A stretch of DNA of 64,000 bases from Brucella intermedia LMG 3301 (GCF_000182645.1 NZ_ACQA01000002.1:806001-870000), one strand, 5' to 3'. Positions 45,617 to 55,921 are shown, counted from the first letter of the stretch. Program-made: numbers and translations. The notes: generated by a model from the sequence alone, not told the origin.

Positions 45617-46285
45617 CTATCGGCTCAACGGGTATTTGAAGGCCACCTTCTCGATCAACGCGAAGACGGCAGAGAAACCGATGGACATGACGAGATACAT
45701 GAGCGTGATAACGATATAGACCTCAAAGCTCGCAAAGGTCGCCGACTGCAAATCGTTACCCGCAGCCGCAAGCTCATTGGCGGAAATGACGGATACAACA
45801 CTCGAAGTCAGCATCAGATAAATGAACTGACTGGTGAGCGATGGATAGACCGTCCGCAAGGCTGGCTTCATGATGACATAGCGGAATACCTGAAGCCTGG
45901 AGAGACCAAGCGCTGTCCCAGCTTCCACCTGACCTTTATGAATAGATTCAATACCCGCCCGAATAATCTCCGTGCCGTAGGCCCCGAAATTCACGATCAG
46001 TGCGAGAAGCGCAGCACTATTGGGCGACAGGCGCAAACCAGCAGAAGGCAATCCAAAGAAGATAAAGAAAATCTGCACCAGAAACGGTGTGTTGCGGATG
46101 ATTTCGATATAGGCATCGATGACGAAGCGTACCGGTTTGGGTCCGGATGTCTTACCGACGGCGCAGATAATCGAGACAATCAAGCCTAACACCATCGCAG
46201 CGCACGAGAGCTCAATTGTCTGCCACGCACCGACAAGCAGCTTATCCATCGACGCGAAAACGGGCGCGAAGTTGAAATTATACAA
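45617..46285 (-). CDS. Polar amino acid-type ABC importer permease 1
   Basis: 222-residue HisQ-like permease, five helices, EAA loop (HKGQVEAGTALGLSRLQVFRYVIMKP). The start is a TTG at 46285: GGGAGG lies 7 nt before it and the product then begins YNFNFAPVF as expected for the family. Earlier in-frame starts at 46339 would include the palindromic operator zone. First gene of a six-gene operon. Confidence 0.85.
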   Translation of the reverse strand: MYNFNFAPVFASMDKLLVGAWQTIELSCAAMVLGLIVSIICAVGKTSGPKPVRFVIDAYIEIIRNTPFLVQIFFIFFGLPSAGLRLSPNSAALLALIVNFGAYGTEIIRAGIESIHKGQVEAGTALGLSRLQVFRYVIMKPALRTVYPSLTSQFIYLMLTSSVVSVISANELAAAGNDLQSATFASFEVYIVITLMYLVMSIGFSAVFALIEKVAFKYPLSR

Positions 46286-46341
46286 TGCCGAACCTCCCGG
46301 TACACGGACTATGCCGACTTTTCCTCCTGTCGGCAACAAAT

Positions 46342-46355
46342 TTAGATCGATCTAA
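46342..46355. promoter_or_regulatory. CG-centred palindrome, likely LacI-family operator
   Basis: TTAGATCGATCTAA, a perfect 14-bp dyad centred on CG as is usual for LacI-family operators, 57 nt before the first permease start and 36 nt after the LacI gene. Its right part with flank, AGATCGATCTAATT, recurs at 60690-60703. Confidence 0.65.
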
Positions 46356-46391
46356 TTGGGTTTGATGCCGCTCGTCAATCATTAATTCGGA

Positions 46392-47426
46392 TTAGATGAC
46401 TGGCGCTTTTAACGGTACACAGGACTGCCTCACCTGCAAATATGTCTCGCTCACGATCCGCTCGGCCTGCTTTTCCGGACTTGCCAGCCGGGAAAGAAGC
46501 AGCCTGGCGGCGTTCTGGCCCACTGCAACCGGTCGCGTTGACACTGAACTCAAGCGGGGCCGTGTCGCCTCCGCGTCGCTTACATCATCGAAGCCGATCA
46601 GAGAGAAGTCGTCACCAACTTTCCTCCCACAGTCATAAAGACCCGCTGAAAGCCCCAGCGCAACCACGTCATTGAAACAGATCGCCGCTGTCGGCGCTTT
46701 TCCCGCCTGAAAGAGTAGCGGGGCCGCTTTGGCGATTTCCGGCATCGTGTATGGCAAGCGAACGATCAAACCGGGATCGAGGCCTTGTTGCTCCATCGCA
46801 TCCCGGAATCCTTCGACACGTTCGCGATATGCGGAATGGACCGGCCCATGCACGGCAAAGGCGATCGTCCTATGCCCCAACCGGGCCAGATAATTGACTG
46901 CCTGCCGCATGCCGCCCGCATAATCCACGCCTGCGTAGTCAATTCGGTCCGTCACATGACGCAATACCTGAACGACCGGCAGCCCCCAGTCCACAAACTG
47001 CTCGATGAATTCGGGAGCCGTTTCTGCCGTCAGCGATACAATCACGCCATCGACACCATGCTCGCGCATACGCTGCATGAGGGTGGTTTGATTGGCAAAA
47101 TTCTCGTGGCTGTTTGCAAGAAGAACGACCAGCCCAGCTTCACCTACAACACTGTCTATTCCAGAAAGCAATTCACCGTAAAACGGGTTGCCGAGGGTCG
47201 GCACGATGACGCCCACCGTATTCGACCTCTCCGCCCGGAGACTGGCTGCGCCCATATTATAGACATAACCCAACTCCTGCAGGGCTTTTTCCACCTTCTC
47301 GCGTGTCGCTGCCCCCACCAGCGGACTTTTGCGAATGACCAGTGAAGCCGTCGCACGCGATACATTGGCGTGGCGCGCCACATCCAAAAGCGTAACGCGA
47401 CTTTTCCTGCGATCATCACTCGGCAT
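46392..47426 (-). CDS. LacI-family transcriptional regulator
   Basis: 344 residues: LacI helix-turn-helix with the classic opening VTLLDVARHANVSRATASLVIR (~10-31), hinge LGYVYNMGAASLR, and a periplasmic-binding-protein-like effector domain. The ATG at 47426 has GGTGAG upstream; a longer start at 47483 is open but adds a non-family tail. It lies upstream of and in the same direction as the amino acid-type importer; the palindrome between them is the likely target. LacI control of a PAAT importer is unusual. Confidence 0.88.
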   Translation of the reverse strand: MPSDDRRKSRVTLLDVARHANVSRATASLVIRKSPLVGAATREKVEKALQELGYVYNMGAASLRAERSNTVGVIVPTLGNPFYGELLSGIDSVVGEAGLVVLLANSHENFANQTTLMQRMREHGVDGVIVSLTAETAPEFIEQFVDWGLPVVQVLRHVTDRIDYAGVDYAGGMRQAVNYLARLGHRTIAFAVHGPVHSAYRERVEGFRDAMEQQGLDPGLIVRLPYTMPEIAKAAPLLFQAGKAPTAAICFNDVVALGLSAGLYDCGRKVGDDFSLIGFDDVSDAEATRPRLSSVSTRPVAVGQNAARLLLSRLASPEKQAERIVSETYLQVRQSCVPLKAPVI

Positions 47427-47723
47427 AAGCTCACCCGTCTGCAAACTGATCAATGTCCGGCCTGGTTGATAGGATTTCAGCAACCCGTCGGCCAGATTCG
47501 AGGAGGTATATTCAATTCAGACTTGCACGTTGGTCAATCCGCCGGGGCAGCGAACAGGCAATCACCGTGCTCAAATGCCATCGGGCAGCGTTTCCGACGG
47601 CTTCATTGTGCACATGTTCTCCCCACGATTATCACTTGCCTTTCGCTTTTTTTCATTTCGAATGCTATCGTTTTCGGATTTATTCTGCCATTGGAAGAAT
47701 CGAAGGTTGATCCTTTGCAAAAA

Positions 47724-47749
47724 ATTGCATTCATATAAGTGCAATGAAT
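47724..47749. promoter_or_regulatory. Overlapping inverted repeats before ugpB
   Basis: ATTGCA at 47724-47729 pairs with TGCAAT at 47740-47745, and ATTCAT at 47729-47734 with ATGAAT at 47744-47749. They lie about 80-100 nt before ugpB in the 400-nt gap between the LacI gene and ugpB. The rest of the gap is AT-rich (T-runs near 47647-47657) with no gene. I do not see a good Pho box. Confidence 0.4.
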
Positions 47750-47826
47750 ATATCGCAGATGTCGGAACTTTGAGCCCCCCTAAAGGAGCTCGAATGTTCA
47801 CGCAATCTCACACTCGAGGAGGAAAC

Positions 47827-49128
47827 ATGCTTATCCGTCTGATCACGACTTCGGCGCTGACGAGCGCCCTCGCCCTCACCATCGGTTCGCAGGCATTCGC
47901 CCAGACGGAACTGGCGTGGTGGCACGGCATGACCGGTGCCAACAACGAAATGGTCAACGAACTCTCGAAAGAGTTCAACGAAAGCCAGAGCGAATATAAG
48001 ATCGTTCCGGTTTACAAGGGAACCTATCCCGAAACGCTGAATGCCGGTATTGCCGCGTTCCGCTCCAAGCAGCCCCCTGCAATTCTGCAGGTCTTCGATG
48101 CCGGCAGCGGTGTAATGATGGCTGCCGGAGGTGCTGTAGTGCCGGCTGCCGAAGTGCTGGAAAAGGGTGGTTTCAAGTTCGATAAGTCGCAGTACCTGCC
48201 CGGCATCGTCGCTTATTACTCAAAGCCCGATGGCACCATGCTGTCCTTCCCATATAACTCCTCGTCGCCGATCCTCTATTACAACAAGGACGCCTTCAAG
48301 AAGGCCGGTCTCGATGAAAACAATCCGCCAAAGACCTGGCCGGAAGTTTTTGAAGCGGCCAAGAAGATCAAGTCCAGTGGTGCGGCAGCGTGCGGCTTTA
48401 CTTCGACATGGCTGACCTGGATTCAGACCGAAAACTTTGCGGCCTGGAATAACGTTCCTTATGGCACCAACGAAAACGGTCTCGGCGGCACCGATGTAAA
48501 GCTCGAGATCAATTCTCCGCTTTACATTCAGCATTTCCAGTCGATTGCCGACCTCGCAAAGGACGGCACGTTCCGCTACGGCGGTCGTACGTCGGAAGCC
48601 AAGCAGCTTTTCACTTCAGGTGAGTGCGCGATGCTTACCGAATCCTCGGGCGGCCTTGGAGATGTCGTGAAGTCGGGCATCAATTACGGCATCGGCCAGT
48701 TGCCTTATTATGAAGGTCACGGCCCGCAAAATACGATTCCTGGCGGTGCGGCCCTTTGGGTTTTCGCCGGTCTTAGCGACGAACAGTACAAGGGCGTTGC
48801 AGAATTCTTCAACTTCCTCTCCCAGACCAAAATTCAGGTCAAGCTGCACGAGAAGTCGGGTTATCTGCCAGTGACGCTCGCTGCTTACGAGGAAACCAAG
48901 AAGTCGGATTTCTACGAAAAGAACCCGGGCCGCGAAACGCCTATTCTCCAGATGATGGGCAGGGCCCCGACCGAAAACTCAAAGGGTGTGCGCCTCATTA
49001 ACCTGCCACAGGTCCGCGATATCCTGAATGAAGAGTTCGAAGCCATGCTCGGCGGCAAGCAGGACGCGAAAACAGCACTTGAGAACGGCGTCAAGCGTGC
49101 CAACGACGCGATTGCCGCAGCTCAGTAA
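47827..49128 (+). CDS. ugpB: Glycerol-3-phosphate ABC transporter binding protein
   Basis: 433-residue periplasmic binding protein (E. coli UgpB has 438), signal peptide to about residue 25 (...SQAFA), then [20 protein letters not shown], a UgpB mark. The start at 47827 has GAGGAGG 4 nt before it; the long open frame upstream is not coding. First gene of ugpBAEC. Imports sn-glycerol-3-phosphate or glycerophosphodiesters. Confidence 0.93.
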   Translation: MLIRLITTSALTSALALTIGSQAFAQTELAWWHGMTGANNEMVNELSKEFNESQSEYKIVPVYKGTYPETLNAGIAAFRSKQPPAILQVFDAGSGVMMAAGGAVVPAAEVLEKGGFKFDKSQYLPGIVAYYSKPDGTMLSFPYNSSSPILYYNKDAFKKAGLDENNPPKTWPEVFEAAKKIKSSGAAACGFTSTWLTWIQTENFAAWNNVPYGTNENGLGGTDVKLEINSPLYIQHFQSIADLAKDGTFRYGGRTSEAKQLFTSGECAMLTESSGGLGDVVKSGINYGIGQLPYYEGHGPQNTIPGGAALWVFAGLSDEQYKGVAEFFNFLSQTKIQVKLHEKSGYLPVTLAAYEETKKSDFYEKNPGRETPILQMMGRAPTENSKGVRLINLPQVRDILNEEFEAMLGGKQDAKTALENGVKRANDAIAAAQ

Positions 49129-49142
49129 ACGATCACATTGAC

Positions 49143-49178
49143 ACAACGCCGCCTGCCTTTTGTGGCAGGCGGCGTTGT
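49143..49178 (+). promoter_or_regulatory. Strong hairpin between ugpB and ugpA
   Basis: A perfect 15-bp stem, ACAACGCCGCCTGCC / GGCAGGCGGCGTTGT, with a 6-nt loop (TTTTGT), starting 14 nt after the ugpB stop and ending 21 nt before the ugpA start. No T-run follows, so it is unlikely to be a full terminator; it can stabilise ugpB mRNA or weaken expression of the distal genes. Confidence 0.8.
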
Positions 49179-49199
49179 TATCCCACGAGGAAGCTCCCC

Positions 49200-50081
49200 G
49201 TGCAGAAAGTAACCTTTCCAAATAAAATTCTGCCCTATTTCCTGCTGGCCCCGCAGATCATCCTGACTGTGGTGTTTTTCTTCTGGCCAGCCAGTCAGGC
49301 GATTTATCAGTCCTTCATGCGTGAAGATGCATTCGGGCTCAAATCCACCTTCGTGGGTCTGGCCAACTTCACAAGTGTTCTGGCCGATCCCAACTATCTG
49401 CACTCATTCAGAGTGACGATTGTTTTCAATATCCTGACCGCTCTGCTCGCGATGGGCGCAGCGCTGTTGCTTGCGACCGCTGCAGACCGCGTTATTCGCG
49501 GTAAAACATTTTATCGTACGCTCCTCATCTGGCCATATGCCGTGGCACCCGCCGTGGCCGGCATGCTGTGGCTTTTCATGTTTAATCCGGCGATGGGCAC
49601 TTTCGCCTATATCCTGCGCCGCAATGGCTTCGCATGGGACCCGCTACTGGATGGCAATCAGGCTATGGGCCTCGTCGTCGTTGCTGCCGCCTGGAAACAG
49701 ATTTCCTACAATTTCCTGTTCTTTGTTGCAGGTTTACAGGCAATCCCTAAATCTTTGATCGAAGCAGCCGCTATCGATGGTGCCCGGGGATCGCGGAGAT
49801 TCTGGTCCATCGTATTTCCTTTGCTCGCACCGACGTCGTTCTTCCTCTTGGTCGTAAACACCGTCTATGCATTCTTCGACACGTTCGGCATCATCCATGC
49901 CGTGACGGGAGGTGGCCCTGCCAGAGCGACCGAAACGCTGGTCTACAAGGTTTACAATGACGGCTTCGTCAATCTGAACCTCGGTTCGTCTTCTGCACAG
50001 TCCGTCATTCTGATGGCAATCGTGATTGCCTTGACCGCCTTCCAGTTCCGCTTCGTCGAGAAGCGCGTGCATTATTCGTGA
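49200..50081 (+). CDS. ugpA: Glycerol-3-phosphate ABC transporter permease
   Basis: 293-residue permease with six helices and an EAA loop ([25 protein letters not shown]). The opening [20 protein letters not shown] is typical of UgpA. It starts with GTG at 49200, with CGAGGAAG upstream. Confidence 0.93.
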   Translation: MQKVTFPNKILPYFLLAPQIILTVVFFFWPASQAIYQSFMREDAFGLKSTFVGLANFTSVLADPNYLHSFRVTIVFNILTALLAMGAALLLATAADRVIRGKTFYRTLLIWPYAVAPAVAGMLWLFMFNPAMGTFAYILRRNGFAWDPLLDGNQAMGLVVVAAAWKQISYNFLFFVAGLQAIPKSLIEAAAIDGARGSRRFWSIVFPLLAPTSFFLLVVNTVYAFFDTFGIIHAVTGGGPARATETLVYKVYNDGFVNLNLGSSSAQSVILMAIVIALTAFQFRFVEKRVHYS

Positions 50082-50092
50082 GGGTGGCGACA

Positions 50093-50941
50093 ATGATAGA
50101 AAAACGCCCAATCTCAAACCTAATCGGTCACCTGATCCTCATCCTTGGCATCATAATCGTCGCCTTTCCCATCTACTATACATTCGTCGCTTCGACGATG
50201 ACTTCGACCCAGATCATCCGCCCGCCAATCTCGCTTCTGCCCGGCGATCATTTCATAGAAAACTATGGCGAAGCCATCTTCGGCGGCGTTGAACGTGTCG
50301 TCGGCGTCAGTCTCGAAAGGCTGCTTTGGAACTCGTTCGTGGTTGCTATGGCCATCGCAGTCGGCAAGATCATTATCTCGTTCATGTCCGCCTTCGCGAT
50401 TGTGTTCTTCCGCTTTCCGATGCGTATGTTCTTCTTCTGGATGATCTTCGTCACGCTGATGTTGCCCGTGGAAGTGCGCATTCTGCCCACCTACAAGGTA
50501 ATCGTGGACCTCGGCATGATCGACACCTATGCCGGGCTTACGCTGCCGCTGATGGCATCTGCGACGGCGACATTCCTGTTCCGTCAGTTCTTCCTCACAA
50601 TTCCAGGTGAGCTGGTGGAAGCAGCACGTATCGACAATGCCGGACCTTTCCGTTTCATGCGGGATATCCTGCTTCCGCTTTCGAAGACGAATATCGCAGC
50701 GCTTTTCGTCATTCTCTTCATCTACGGATGGACCCAGTATCTGTGGCCGCTGCTCGTTACCAATGATGCAAAGATGAACACAATCATCATTGGCCTGCGT
50801 CGCATGGTCGACTGGGCTGACGCTTCCACTCCCTGGAACTACGTCATGGTAACAGCCATTCTGGCTATCATTCCGCCGATCCTCGTTGTGGTGCTGATGC
50901 AGCGCTGGTTCGTCAAAGGTCTCGTTGAAACGGAAAAGTAA
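50093..50941 (+). CDS. ugpE: Glycerol-3-phosphate ABC transporter permease
   Basis: 282-residue permease (E. coli UgpE 281), six helices, EAA loop ([24 protein letters not shown]). The ATG at 50093 is preceded by TGAGGGTGG, which overlaps the ugpA stop; a GTG five codons upstream would overlap ugpA and lengthen the product beyond the family norm. Its TAA stop shares a base with the ugpC start (TAATG). Confidence 0.92.
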   Translation: MIEKRPISNLIGHLILILGIIIVAFPIYYTFVASTMTSTQIIRPPISLLPGDHFIENYGEAIFGGVERVVGVSLERLLWNSFVVAMAIAVGKIIISFMSAFAIVFFRFPMRMFFFWMIFVTLMLPVEVRILPTYKVIVDLGMIDTYAGLTLPLMASATATFLFRQFFLTIPGELVEAARIDNAGPFRFMRDILLPLSKTNIAALFVILFIYGWTQYLWPLLVTNDAKMNTIIIGLRRMVDWADASTPWNYVMVTAILAIIPPILVVVLMQRWFVKGLVETEK

Positions 50942-51996
50942 TGAGCAAAATCGTTCTTGATAACGTCCGCAAGAGCTATGGCGGCAATGTTGAAGTCATC
51001 AAAGGCGTATCGCTGGAGATCGATGACGGGGAATTCGTGGTGCTGGTAGGTCCCTCCGGCTGCGGTAAATCCACGCTGCTGCGCATGATAGCCGGATTGG
51101 AAGGCATTACATCTGGCACCATCTCCATCGGCGCCCGCGTGGTCAACGATGCTGAGCCCGCTGAGCGCGATATTGCCATGGTGTTCCAGAATTATGCGCT
51201 CTATCCGCATATGACGGTACGGGAAAACCTCGCTTATGGCCTGAAAAACCGCAAGACACCGAAAGACGAGATCGAACGTCGCATCGCAAAGGCTGCCAAA
51301 GCCCTTGAAATCGAGCAGTTTCTGGAGCGTAAGCCGCGCCAGCTCTCCGGTGGCCAGCGCCAGCGTGTAGCCATGGGCCGAGCCATCGTCCGCGAACCGG
51401 CGGCATTTCTCTTCGACGAACCGCTTTCTAACCTCGATGCGAAACTGCGCGTGCAGATGCGTGTCGAGATCAAGCGTCTGCAACGTTCGCTCGGCACCAC
51501 GAGCGTTTATGTCACCCATGACCAGATGGAGGCCATGACCATGGCAGACCGTCTCGTTGTGCTGAATGCAGGTCGTATCGAACAGGTCGGCACACCGATC
51601 GAACTTTATGAAAAACCGGCCTCCACATTCGTCGCAACGTTTATCGGCTCTCCGTCCATGAACTTGCTGCCAAGTGCAGAAACCGTCGGCTGGACGACCG
51701 GCAGTGCGGTGAAGACACCCGCAGGAAATTTCACCATCGGTGTTCGCCCGGAAGATGTCCACATTCTCGAAGATGGCGCGCCCGATGCTGATGGTTTCAA
51801 TACGACCGTCCGTATCGAAGCGGTCGAACTCGTCGGTGCAGAAAGCTATATTCACGCTGCTTTGCCTGACGGCAAGCCACTTATCTTCCGCGTTGCCGGG
51901 CGCTCGGCCCATAATATAGACCAGACCGTGAGGGTTGGCGCATCCGCAGAAAATGTCCATGTTTTTGGCAGGGACGGCCAGCGCCTGAACGATTGA
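50941..51996 (+). CDS. ugpC: Glycerol-3-phosphate ABC transporter ATPase
   Basis: 351-residue ATPase with Walker [35 protein letters not shown] and a C-terminal TOBE/MalK-like domain (~240-351). Such domains often receive regulatory signals. Last gene of the operon, followed by a hairpin. Confidence 0.93.
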   Translation: MSKIVLDNVRKSYGGNVEVIKGVSLEIDDGEFVVLVGPSGCGKSTLLRMIAGLEGITSGTISIGARVVNDAEPAERDIAMVFQNYALYPHMTVRENLAYGLKNRKTPKDEIERRIAKAAKALEIEQFLERKPRQLSGGQRQRVAMGRAIVREPAAFLFDEPLSNLDAKLRVQMRVEIKRLQRSLGTTSVYVTHDQMEAMTMADRLVVLNAGRIEQVGTPIELYEKPASTFVATFIGSPSMNLLPSAETVGWTTGSAVKTPAGNFTIGVRPEDVHILEDGAPDADGFNTTVRIEAVELVGAESYIHAALPDGKPLIFRVAGRSAHNIDQTVRVGASAENVHVFGRDGQRLND

Positions 51997-52004
51997 CACT
52001 CTGA

Positions 52005-52034
52005 CGGGTTGCGTCCGTCGAAGGTCGCAACCCG
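52005..52034 (+). terminator. Hairpin after ugpC
   Basis: Perfect 9-bp stem CGGGTTGCG / CGCAACCCG with a 12-nt loop, 8 nt after the ugpC stop. It is followed by an AT-rich stretch, not a clean T-run. Confidence 0.6.
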
Positions 52035-52115
52035 CTATAATAATCGATTTCTGTTTTAGAATTTATCGGCTACACAGAATGGAATATTTTTCCGCCTGTG
52101 AGGAAATTCCGATAG

Positions 52116-53888
52116 ATGACGCATCAGCAGATACTCTCCTTCGCAGTGATCATACTTATGATGGGGGCGTTTATCTGGGGCAAATTCCGTTATGATGTCG
52201 TCGCGCTCTGCGCACTTCTCTTAGCGATAGCTGTTGGCGTTGTCCCATTCGATCACGCATTTTCGGGGTTTAGCGACGACATTGTCATCATCGTGGGCAG
52301 TGCGCTGGTGGTTAGCGCAGGCGTCGCACGTTCCGGTCTCATGCAGGCGGCAGTGCAGCGTTTCCTGCCGGAGATCAGCAGTGTAAGATTACAGCTGGCC
52401 GTGTTGGTCGCGGTCGTCACCGTGCTCTCCGCCTTTGTGAAAAACGTCGGTGCGTTGGCCATCATGATCCCGGTCGCTTTTCAATTCGCACGCCGCTCCA
52501 ATGTTTCCCCCTCAACGTTTCTCATGCCTATGGCGTTTGGCGCGCTGCTCGGCGGTTTGATGACTCAGGTGGGTACTTCGCCCAATATCGTCGTTTCTCG
52601 CATTCGCGGCGAAATGGTGGGGGAGCCCTTCACCATGTTCGACTTCACGCCCGTCGGCGCCGTGCTTTCAGCCGTGGGGCTAATCTATCTGGTTCTTTTT
52701 TACTGGCTCGTCCCGCAACGCACGCGCGAAAATGTTTCGCTGGATGAAGCAATCAAGATCAAGAATTATGCTTCCGAAGCGCGCATCACAAAAACCTCGA
52801 CAATGATCGGCAAGCGCGTGACTGATCTCATCAAGGCTGCTGAAGGCGAAGCGATGGTAACCTCCATCGTACGCAAGGAACAGCGATTGACGCCGCTTCC
52901 CGACACCGTCCTGAATGAAGGCGATGTAGTGCTACTTGAAGGCGACCCAAAGGCGCTTGATGCGATCATAAGTGCGGGAAAGCTCACCCTCTCCGAGAAC
53001 CGCAATCCTTCCGAGACCAGCGGTTCGACCGACATCGAAGCCGTCGAAGCTGTTATTGGAAAAAATTCGCGTCTCATCGGACTGACGGCCCAGAGACTCG
53101 CCCTTTTCGCGCGGTATGATCTGAATCTTCTGGCTGTCAGTCGTCCAGGGGAGCGGATTACCGAGCGCCTCAGCGAAGTTATACTGCGCTTCGGCGATGT
53201 AATCGTCCTGCAAGGCAGACAGGCAAATCTATCAACCTTCCTGCCCGAGTTTGAATTGCTGCCACTCGCCCGCCGCAAGTTGATGCTCGGCAGTGTCCGG
53301 CGCGGATTGATCCCGCTCGCCATTCTGATTGCCGCCATCGGTGCGACCGCTTTAAGCCTCGTACCGGTTGCGGTGGCTTTCTTTGCGGCTGCCGTTGCTA
53401 TGCTTCTGTTCAAGGTCATACCTCTCAACGAGGTCTATGACGAGATTGATGGCCCAATTCTGGTCATGCTGGCTGCGCTCATTCCGGTTTCCGATGCACT
53501 GAGGACGACCGGGGGCACTGATCTCATAGCAGAGGGACTTGCCACAATCGGCCATCAATTACCACCGGCCGGTGCTTTGACGCTCATTCTTGTGGCAGCG
53601 ATGATGGTGACGCCATTTCTCAACAATGCCGCGACGGTCCTCGTCATGGCTCCAATCGCGACAAGCTTTGCTTCTGGGCTCGGTTTCAAGCCTGAAGCGT
53701 TCCTTATGGCAGTCGCGATCGGTGCGGGGTGCGATTTTCTCACCCCGATCGGTCATCAGTGCAATACGCTGGTGATGGGACCGGGCGGCTACAAATTCAG
53801 CGATTATCCGCGTCTTGGGTTGCCGTTATCCATCATCATCGCGATTGTAACGGTACCCACACTGATGTTCTTCTGGCCGTTGAAATAA
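52116..53888 (+). CDS. SLC13/DASS-type anion transporter with two RCK_C domains
   Basis: 590-residue inner-membrane protein. N- and C-terminal hydrophobic halves (~1-195 and ~395-590) of the ArsB/NhaD-DASS superfamily flank a cytoplasmic insert with two TrkA-C/RCK_C domains (~205-290 and ~295-375). The segments VGTSPNIVVS and TPIGHQCNTLVMGPGGY are the paired substrate/sodium-site motifs. Substrates of this subgroup are di- or tricarboxylates, sulfate or related anions; the sequence does not decide. GAGGAAAT precedes the start. It converges on gntK with 2 nt between them. Confidence 0.85.
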   Translation: MTHQQILSFAVIILMMGAFIWGKFRYDVVALCALLLAIAVGVVPFDHAFSGFSDDIVIIVGSALVVSAGVARSGLMQAAVQRFLPEISSVRLQLAVLVAVVTVLSAFVKNVGALAIMIPVAFQFARRSNVSPSTFLMPMAFGALLGGLMTQVGTSPNIVVSRIRGEMVGEPFTMFDFTPVGAVLSAVGLIYLVLFYWLVPQRTRENVSLDEAIKIKNYASEARITKTSTMIGKRVTDLIKAAEGEAMVTSIVRKEQRLTPLPDTVLNEGDVVLLEGDPKALDAIISAGKLTLSENRNPSETSGSTDIEAVEAVIGKNSRLIGLTAQRLALFARYDLNLLAVSRPGERITERLSEVILRFGDVIVLQGRQANLSTFLPEFELLPLARRKLMLGSVRRGLIPLAILIAAIGATALSLVPVAVAFFAAAVAMLLFKVIPLNEVYDEIDGPILVMLAALIPVSDALRTTGGTDLIAEGLATIGHQLPPAGALTLILVAAMMVTPFLNNAATVLVMAPIATSFASGLGFKPEAFLMAVAIGAGCDFLTPIGHQCNTLVMGPGGYKFSDYPRLGLPLSIIIAIVTVPTLMFFWPLK

Positions 53889-53890
53889 CG

Positions 53891-54391
53891 CTAACGCTGA
53901 ACTGAATCTATCCATTCGAGGCTATCGGAAACGATCTTTTCCACGCTCTCGGCAACATCTGCTCGGAATACCAACGGCTCTCCGACCGGGCTTTCAAGTG
54001 TAGCAATCTGGCTTTCCAGCATCGTTACCGGCATGAAATGGCCTGTGCGATGCCCCATATGCTCATGCAAGACTTCAAAACTGCCGTCCAGAAAAACAAA
54101 AAGGACAGGCGCATCCGCTGCGGTGCGGAGGCGATCCCGATAGCTCTTCTTCAATGCGGAACAGGATATCACAATCCCGTCGCTCGAGGCTGCAAGACGT
54201 TCTCCGACTTTATCGAGCCAGGGCCAGCGATCCTCGTCCTGCAAGGGGATGCCTGCCGACATCTTATCGACGTTCGACTTTGGATGAAGAGAGTCGCCTT
54301 CGAGAAACGGAAGCTTCAAAGCATCTGCAATCTTCTCCCCGACCGTCGATTTTCCGGAACCCGAAACACCCATCACGATGATACGCAGCAT
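53891..54391 (-). CDS. gntK: Gluconokinase
   Basis: 166-residue P-loop kinase with GVSGSGKST (8-16), phosphorylating gluconate to 6-phosphogluconate. The segments EGDSLHPKSNVDKM and GHFMPVTMLESQ are typical of GntK. The ATG at 54391 has GAGGA upstream; a TTG one codon earlier is also open. It is the last gene of a gluconate-type operon with the dehydrogenase and GntR genes. Confidence 0.93.
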   Translation of the reverse strand: MLRIIVMGVSGSGKSTVGEKIADALKLPFLEGDSLHPKSNVDKMSAGIPLQDEDRWPWLDKVGERLAASSDGIVISCSALKKSYRDRLRTAADAPVLFVFLDGSFEVLHEHMGHRTGHFMPVTMLESQIATLESPVGEPLVFRADVAESVEKIVSDSLEWIDSVQR

Positions 54392-54398
54392 CAATTCC

Positions 54399-55172
54399 TC
54401 ATACGCTTGCGGTCATGCCGCCATCGACATGCAAGACCTGTCCGTTCACAAAAGTGGAAGCATCGCTGCTCAGGAATACGGCGGCACCGACCAATTCTTC
54501 CACATTCCCCCAGCGGCCCGCCGGCGTCCTTTTTTCCAGCCAAGCCGTAAATTCGGGGTCATCAACCAATGCCTGATTCAGCGGCGTCTTGAAATAGCCG
54601 GGTGCAATCGCATTGACCTGCAAGCCATGTCTGGCCCAATCGGTGGCCATACCGCGGGTCAGGTTACGGATAGCTCCCTTTGTCGCGGTATAAGGCGCAA
54701 TCGAAGGACGCGCCAGTTCACTTTGAACCGAAGCAATGTTGATTATCTTGCCGCGTCCTCGCGCGATCATATGGCGCGCAGCCGCCTGCCCGGCATAAAA
54801 AGCGCTGGAGATGTTGGTTTCCAGAAGCTGCTGCCATTTCTCGATAGGGAAATCCTCAAGCGGTGCGCGGTACTGCATCCCGGCGTTATTGACCAGAATA
54901 TCGAGTGCGTCGATTTCCTCTTCAATCATCTCAATGGCGGCGCGGACTTCCGCGGCATTCGTCACATCGAAGGCAGATGCAAAGACCTTATGTCCATCAT
55001 CCTCCAGCAGGGTGACAGCCTGATCCACCTTGCCCCGGTCACGGCCATTGATGATCACCGTTGCACCATGTTCCGCAAGCCCTCGCGCCAGGGCAAAACC
55101 AATGCCCTGACTGGAACCCGTGATCAGCGCAATGCGCCCTTCCAGATTGAAAAGCCCGAAAGAAGAAGCCAT
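54399..55172 (-). CDS. Short-chain dehydrogenase, gluconate 5-dehydrogenase-like
   Basis: 257-residue NAD(P)-dependent enzyme with TGSSQGIG (18-25), NNAG and the catalytic Ser 148, Tyr 161 and Lys 165. The similarity is to IdnO/Gno (5-keto-gluconate reductase) and 2-keto-3-deoxygluconate oxidoreductases, and the gluconokinase next to it supports the first. Its ATG shares a base with the GntR gene stop (TGATG). Confidence 0.87.
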   Translation of the reverse strand: MASSFGLFNLEGRIALITGSSQGIGFALARGLAEHGATVIINGRDRGKVDQAVTLLEDDGHKVFASAFDVTNAAEVRAAIEMIEEEIDALDILVNNAGMQYRAPLEDFPIEKWQQLLETNISSAFYAGQAAARHMIARGRGKIINIASVQSELARPSIAPYTATKGAIRNLTRGMATDWARHGLQVNAIAPGYFKTPLNQALVDDPEFTAWLEKRTPAGRWGNVEELVGAAVFLSSDASTFVNGQVLHVDGGMTASV

Positions 55173-55879
55173 CAAAAAGTTTCCAGCTTGAGGCCGACTC
55201 GGCTTGCTGCCTGCACGATGTGGTGGCGCATCACTTCGCGTGCCTGCAACGGATCCCGCGAATGAACGGCGTCCCTGATTGCGGTATGCTCATCAATGGT
55301 GATCTCGACAATCTGCTCGAGCACGGCCCGCGCACGCGCTGCGTTGATTGCCTGATTGATGCGTTCGGCAATGAAGCCTAGGACCAACGGAAAATACTCA
55401 TTGTGAGTTGCAGAAGCGAGCGCCCGATGAAAAGCCAGATCGGCAGCTATACCCGTATCGGTCCATTTTTTTGAACCGCTCATTTCTGCGAGCGCTTCGT
55501 TGAGTTGCATCATGTCATGTTCATCATGATGAACCGCCGCTAATCCCGCCGCTTCAATTTCGAGTGCCATTCGTAACTGGAACAGGCTGCGGAAATTTTC
55601 GCGATTGGCAAGTGTTTCTGGCTCTATCCGGAGGGCGTGTCTCCTGTCGGGTTCTGTCACGAAAGCCCCGACACCCTGTCGGGTTTCAACCAGACCCTCG
55701 TTGCGCAACTGGGCTATCGCTTCACGTACAACCGAGCGGCTAACTCCGAAGCTCTGAGCCAGATTATGTTCTGTCGGCAGCTTTTGCCCCGGCAAGAGAG
55801 TACCTTCACCGATCTGCCGCGTGATTTCGGAAGCGATGCGTCCAGGGAGTTGCTCATTGCGCCTGATTTCACCAAACAA
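55172..55879 (-). CDS. GntR-family regulator (FadR subfamily)
   Basis: 235 residues: winged helix-turn-helix (~10-75, NLAQSFGVSRSVVREAIAQLRNEGLV) and an all-helical FCD effector domain with likely metal histidines (DLAFHRAL, DEHTAIRDAV, MRHHI). It begins with TTG at 55879, preceded by GGGAG at a long spacing, so the start is not certain. It probably controls both the gluconate-type genes here and the divergent sugar-acid operon; candidate sites are at 57496 and 60764. Confidence 0.88.
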   Translation of the reverse strand: MFGEIRRNEQLPGRIASEITRQIGEGTLLPGQKLPTEHNLAQSFGVSRSVVREAIAQLRNEGLVETRQGVGAFVTEPDRRHALRIEPETLANRENFRSLFQLRMALEIEAAGLAAVHHDEHDMMQLNEALAEMSGSKKWTDTGIAADLAFHRALASATHNEYFPLVLGFIAERINQAINAARARAVLEQIVEITIDEHTAIRDAVHSRDPLQAREVMRHHIVQAASRVGLKLETF

Positions 55880-55921
55880 AATGATAAAGTCTCCCTGATT
55901 GCCTGTGCAATTGATGTGTCG

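Noticed and set aside
47427..47826. A Pho box before ugpB
   Set aside because: ugp operons are often PhoB-controlled, but I could not find two CTGTCAT-like 7-mers with proper spacing; only other inverted repeats are visible.
50839..51999. A 386-residue minus-strand frame opposite ugpC
   Set aside because: ugpC is fully supported by motifs and operon context; the antisense frame has none.
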